A DNA stretch of 64,000 nucleotides from contig CANNBV010000001.1 in assembly GCA_947502975.1 (NCBI GenBank), positions 930,001 to 994,000 of the forward strand. The letters run 5' to 3'. Below the pieces are notes generated by a model. The model was not told where the DNA came from and made no database searches. It saw only the letters and a program-made list of their open reading frames with translations. Source of the stretch: an uncultured Flavobacteriaceae bacterium (GTDB lineage Bacteria > Bacteroidota > Bacteroidia > Flavobacteriales > Flavobacteriaceae). Of the stretch, positions 61,681 through 64,000 are shown piece after piece (positions within the stretch are counted from its first letter, which is position 1; each line of letters starts with the position of its first letter). Both the position numbers and the translations under genes were made by a program.

Positions 61681-63333
61681 ATGAGTTCAGTATTAGAAGG
61701 ATTAGATTGGGTTGTTTTAGGTATTTATTTTTTGGCCTTAGTGGCAGTTGCTGTATGGGTAGTACTTCAAAAAAATAAAAATACAGAAGATTATTTTTTA
61801 GCAGGAAGGAATGTTGGCTGGTTTGTAATTGGAGCTTCAATTTTCGCCTCTAATATTGGTTCAGAACATGTTGTTGGTTTAGCGGGAACAGGTTTTGAAT
61901 CTGGAACGCCAATGGCACATTACGAACTCCATGCCTGGATAGTATTGCTTTTAGGCTGGCTCTTTTTACCATTTTATATTCGAAGTGGTGCATTTACAAT
62001 GCCTGAATTTTTGGAAAAACGTTTTGATTCGCGTTCACGTTGGTTTTTATCCGTATTCTCCTTAGTAGCTTATGTACTTACTAAAGTATCGGTAACTATT
62101 TATGCAGGGGGAATTGTAGTATCTGAATTATTAGGCATCCCATTTTGGTATGGTGCCATAGGTATTGTTATTTTTACAGGAATATATACCGTGATAGGAG
62201 GTATGAAAGCTGTGATTTATACAGAAACATTGCAGACCGTAATTTTAATTTTAGGCTCTATCATTATAACTTATTTAGGATTACAAGAAGTAGGAGGCTG
62301 GTCGCAATTACGAGATACTGTAACAGCTGTTAGCCCAGATCATTTTAACATGTGGCGTCCTATGAACGACCCACAATTTCCTTGGACAGGATTATTAATA
62401 GGAGGAACTATTGTTGGTATTTGGTATTGGTGTACAGACCAATATATCGTGCAGCGTACCCTAGCAGCTAACAATATAAAAATAGGTAGACGTGGTGCTA
62501 TTTTTGGAGCCTATTTAAAGTTATTACCTATATTAATTTTCTTGGTACCTGGTATTATAGCATTTGCCTTATCCATTCAAAACCCAGAAGTGTTTTCAGT
62601 TGAAAAAGCCGATAGAGCATTTCCAATGCTAGTAAAAACATTATTACCAGTAGGTTTAAAAGGATTAGTAGCAGGTGGTTTGATGGCAGCTTTAATGAGT
62701 TCGTTAGCATCAGTGTTTAACTCATGCTCAACCATTTTTACTATAGATATTTACAAGAAATTAAAACCAAATATGACCGAAGCTAAACTGGTGAAAATTG
62801 GTCAGATAGCAACTGGATTTATTGTGGTTTTAGGAATTATTTGGATTCCAATTATGGAAAAAATAGGAGGCGGTGTTATGTACCAATACCTTCAAAATGT
62901 CCAGTCCTATATTGCACCTCCAGTAACAGCTGTGTTTCTTTTAGGGATTATATGGAAACGTGTAAATGCAAAAGCAGCAATTACAACCTTAATGGCTGGT
63001 TTTGTTCTTTTAGTATTAAGGTTGGGTTCAGAAATCTATTATCGACCACAAATTGCAGCTGGTGAATCTTTAGATGGGATTATGTATGGTTTTGCAACCA
63101 TCAACTTTGCACATATGGCCATATTCATGTTTATATTTTCAGTTATTCTGTGTATATCTGTAAGTATGGCAACCACAGCACCAGATTATAAAACCATTAT
63201 TGGGTTATCATTTGGTACCTTAACACCAGAGCAAAAACAAGAAAACAAAGGCAGCTATGATAAAGTAGATGTTGTTCTTTCTGTCATCCTTGTTATTTTA
63301 GTGATAGGTGTATTAAGCTATTTTACGGGCTAA
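61681..63333 (+). CDS. Sodium/solute symporter (SSS family), probable xylose transporter
   Basis: 550-residue membrane protein with about 14 helices. Family motifs: NTEDYFLAGRNVGWFVIGASIFASNIGSEHVVGLAGTG (residues 34-71) and the sodium-binding helix SLASVFNSCSTIFTIDIYKKL, as in SGLT/SSS transporters. Sugar uptake, specifically xylose, is inferred from the operon; the sequence alone does not fix the substrate. A hairpin terminator follows. Confidence 0.9.
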   Translation: MSSVLEGLDWVVLGIYFLALVAVAVWVVLQKNKNTEDYFLAGRNVGWFVIGASIFASNIGSEHVVGLAGTGFESGTPMAHYELHAWIVLLLGWLFLPFYIRSGAFTMPEFLEKRFDSRSRWFLSVFSLVAYVLTKVSVTIYAGGIVVSELLGIPFWYGAIGIVIFTGIYTVIGGMKAVIYTETLQTVILILGSIIITYLGLQEVGGWSQLRDTVTAVSPDHFNMWRPMNDPQFPWTGLLIGGTIVGIWYWCTDQYIVQRTLAANNIKIGRRGAIFGAYLKLLPILIFLVPGIIAFALSIQNPEVFSVEKADRAFPMLVKTLLPVGLKGLVAGGLMAALMSSLASVFNSCSTIFTIDIYKKLKPNMTEAKLVKIGQIATGFIVVLGIIWIPIMEKIGGGVMYQYLQNVQSYIAPPVTAVFLLGIIWKRVNAKAAITTLMAGFVLLVLRLGSEIYYRPQIAAGESLDGIMYGFATINFAHMAIFMFIFSVILCISVSMATTAPDYKTIIGLSFGTLTPEQKQENKGSYDKVDVVLSVILVILVIGVLSYFTG

Positions 63334-63360
63334 TAAAGAAATTGATTTAATAGTAGCAAT

Positions 63361-63408
63361 CAGGGATGGTATTCAATTTTACAATTGAATACTGTTCCTG
63401 TTTTTTTG
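63361..63408 (+). terminator. Rho-independent terminator of the xylose operon
   Basis: GTATTCAATT (63369-63378) pairs with AATTGAATAC (63383-63392) around TTAC, outer CAGG/CCTG reinforce the stem, and a run of seven T follows (63401-63407). Confidence 0.85.
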
Positions 63409-63451
63409 TTTTCTGAAGTTATAGTGATAAAGAAATCACTCATGAAGTTTA

Positions 63452-64000
63452 TTATGATATAGATTTTGTACTCTCTCTCTTAATTAAACTAGTCTTCACT
63501 ACTTTGGTTGTGAAAGGTTTGTTTTGGTCTTCGTTTTCAATACGATCAATCAACATGCTTGCTGCAGTTTCTCCAATATGTTTTCCATGCTGGCTTATCG
63601 CAGAAATTGAAGGTGTAAGATGCTGTAATAACTTACCATTTGTGAAACAAATAATAGACATCTCTTCAGGAATATTATATTGCATATGTTTAACAATTTG
63701 TAAAGCATTAACCGCGGCACTTTCTTCAAGACATAATAGTCCATCAATACTTTTATCAGCAAGTACAATTTTCATAGCAGTATCAAAATCTTCATTATGT
63801 CCAATTTTAACAATGAGTTTGTCTTGAATAGGAATATGATGCTCCTGTAGTGCTTTTCTATACCCTTCTACACGTAGCTTGCCAACACTTAAATTATCAA
63901 TCACAGAAATAAGAGCAACGCGTTTACAACCAGTATTTATGAGGTGTTTGGTTGCATGATAAGCGCCTTCTAAATCATCTACAATAACTTTATCACAATC
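63452..64000 (-). CDS. LacI-family transcriptional regulator, 5'-truncated by window edge
   Basis: The visible 183 residues are the effector-binding domain of a LacI/GalR regulator; the frame is open to the end of the window and reads back through DDLEGAYHATKHLINTGCKRVALIS, so the DNA-binding half lies outside. Segments GLLCLEESAAVNALQIVKHM, ISIICFTNGKLL and SISQHGKHIGETAASMLIDRIE are typical. It faces the xylose operon across a terminator and most likely controls it; xylose as effector is inference. Confidence 0.88.
   Translation of the reverse strand, partial: DCDKVIVDDLEGAYHATKHLINTGCKRVALISVIDNLSVGKLRVEGYRKALQEHHIPIQDKLIVKIGHNEDFDTAMKIVLADKSIDGLLCLEESAAVNALQIVKHMQYNIPEEMSIICFTNGKLLQHLTPSISAISQHGKHIGETAASMLIDRIENEDQNKPFTTKVVKTSLIKRESTKSIS

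Noticed and set aside
1-64000. Many open frames on the opposite strand or in other frames of the genes listed, up to about 157 residues (for example 55451-55924 inside the TonB receptor gene, 5432-5740 at selO).
   Set aside because: They lie wholly or mostly inside better-supported genes, show no domains and have odd residue use; none has a plausible start signal.

Overview
The window is AT-rich bacterial DNA that I place in the family Flavobacteriaceae (Bacteroidota). The reasons are promoter boxes of the Bacteroidetes type (TAnnTTTG), absence of clear Shine-Dalgarno sites, the mevalonate route for isoprenoids, a TonB receptor with a carboxypeptidase-like N-terminal domain, many lipoproteins, and typical flavobacterial intergenic palindromes. 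The genus is not determined; a marine genus is an inference. About 60 protein genes are supported. No rRNA, tRNA, transposase, phage gene or CRISPR array was seen.

Layout. 1-1909: the end of an unknown gene and an HD-domain protein fused to a Pycsar-effector-like membrane domain. 2119-7318: a tight redox-repair operon (msrB, msrA, a Rieske/glutamate-synthase fusion, a thioredoxin-like protein, a glutaredoxin, selO, a small conserved protein). 7460-12541: a large sortilin-like beta-propeller protein that seems to have been placed between the small protein gene and a divergent msrA homologue, then a hydrolase/OsmC fusion. 12601-16272: a giant phosphoesterase/outer-membrane-barrel lipoprotein. 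16319-18374: a TetR repressor with two matching operators and its probable two-gene target operon. 18531-23467: assorted housekeeping genes. 23477-27498: mevalonate decarboxylase, mevalonate kinase, a UbiA prenyltransferase and a nitrilase. 27566-29937: a pseudouridine-synthase homologue that has lost its catalytic Asp, and small conserved proteins. 29939-33698: a glycosyltransferase operon on the minus strand. 33834-41327: minus-strand genes, among them a TolB/TPR regulator-like protein, a repeat protein, a polyferredoxin and an FAD oxidoreductase. 41683-47410: secreted, lipoprotein and outer-membrane genes and a phosphatase.

47407-58513 is the most distinctive part: an arsenosugar biosynthesis cluster on the minus strand (arsM, arsS, purine nucleoside phosphorylase, two CofC-like and one MftF-like transferases, a peroxidase-like protein, rhodanese, a TonB receptor, DUF547 and sterol-desaturase-family proteins). 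ArsM and ArsS would make a 5'-deoxyadenosyl dimethylarsenical, the phosphorylase could release adenine, and the transferases would complete a sugar or lipid product. 58706-64000 is a xylose catabolic operon (xylulokinase, xylose isomerase, sodium/sugar symporter) facing a LacI-type regulator cut by the window end.

Two families of dispersed palindromic repeats run through the second half. One copy is inside the mevalonate decarboxylase coding sequence and is read through in frame.
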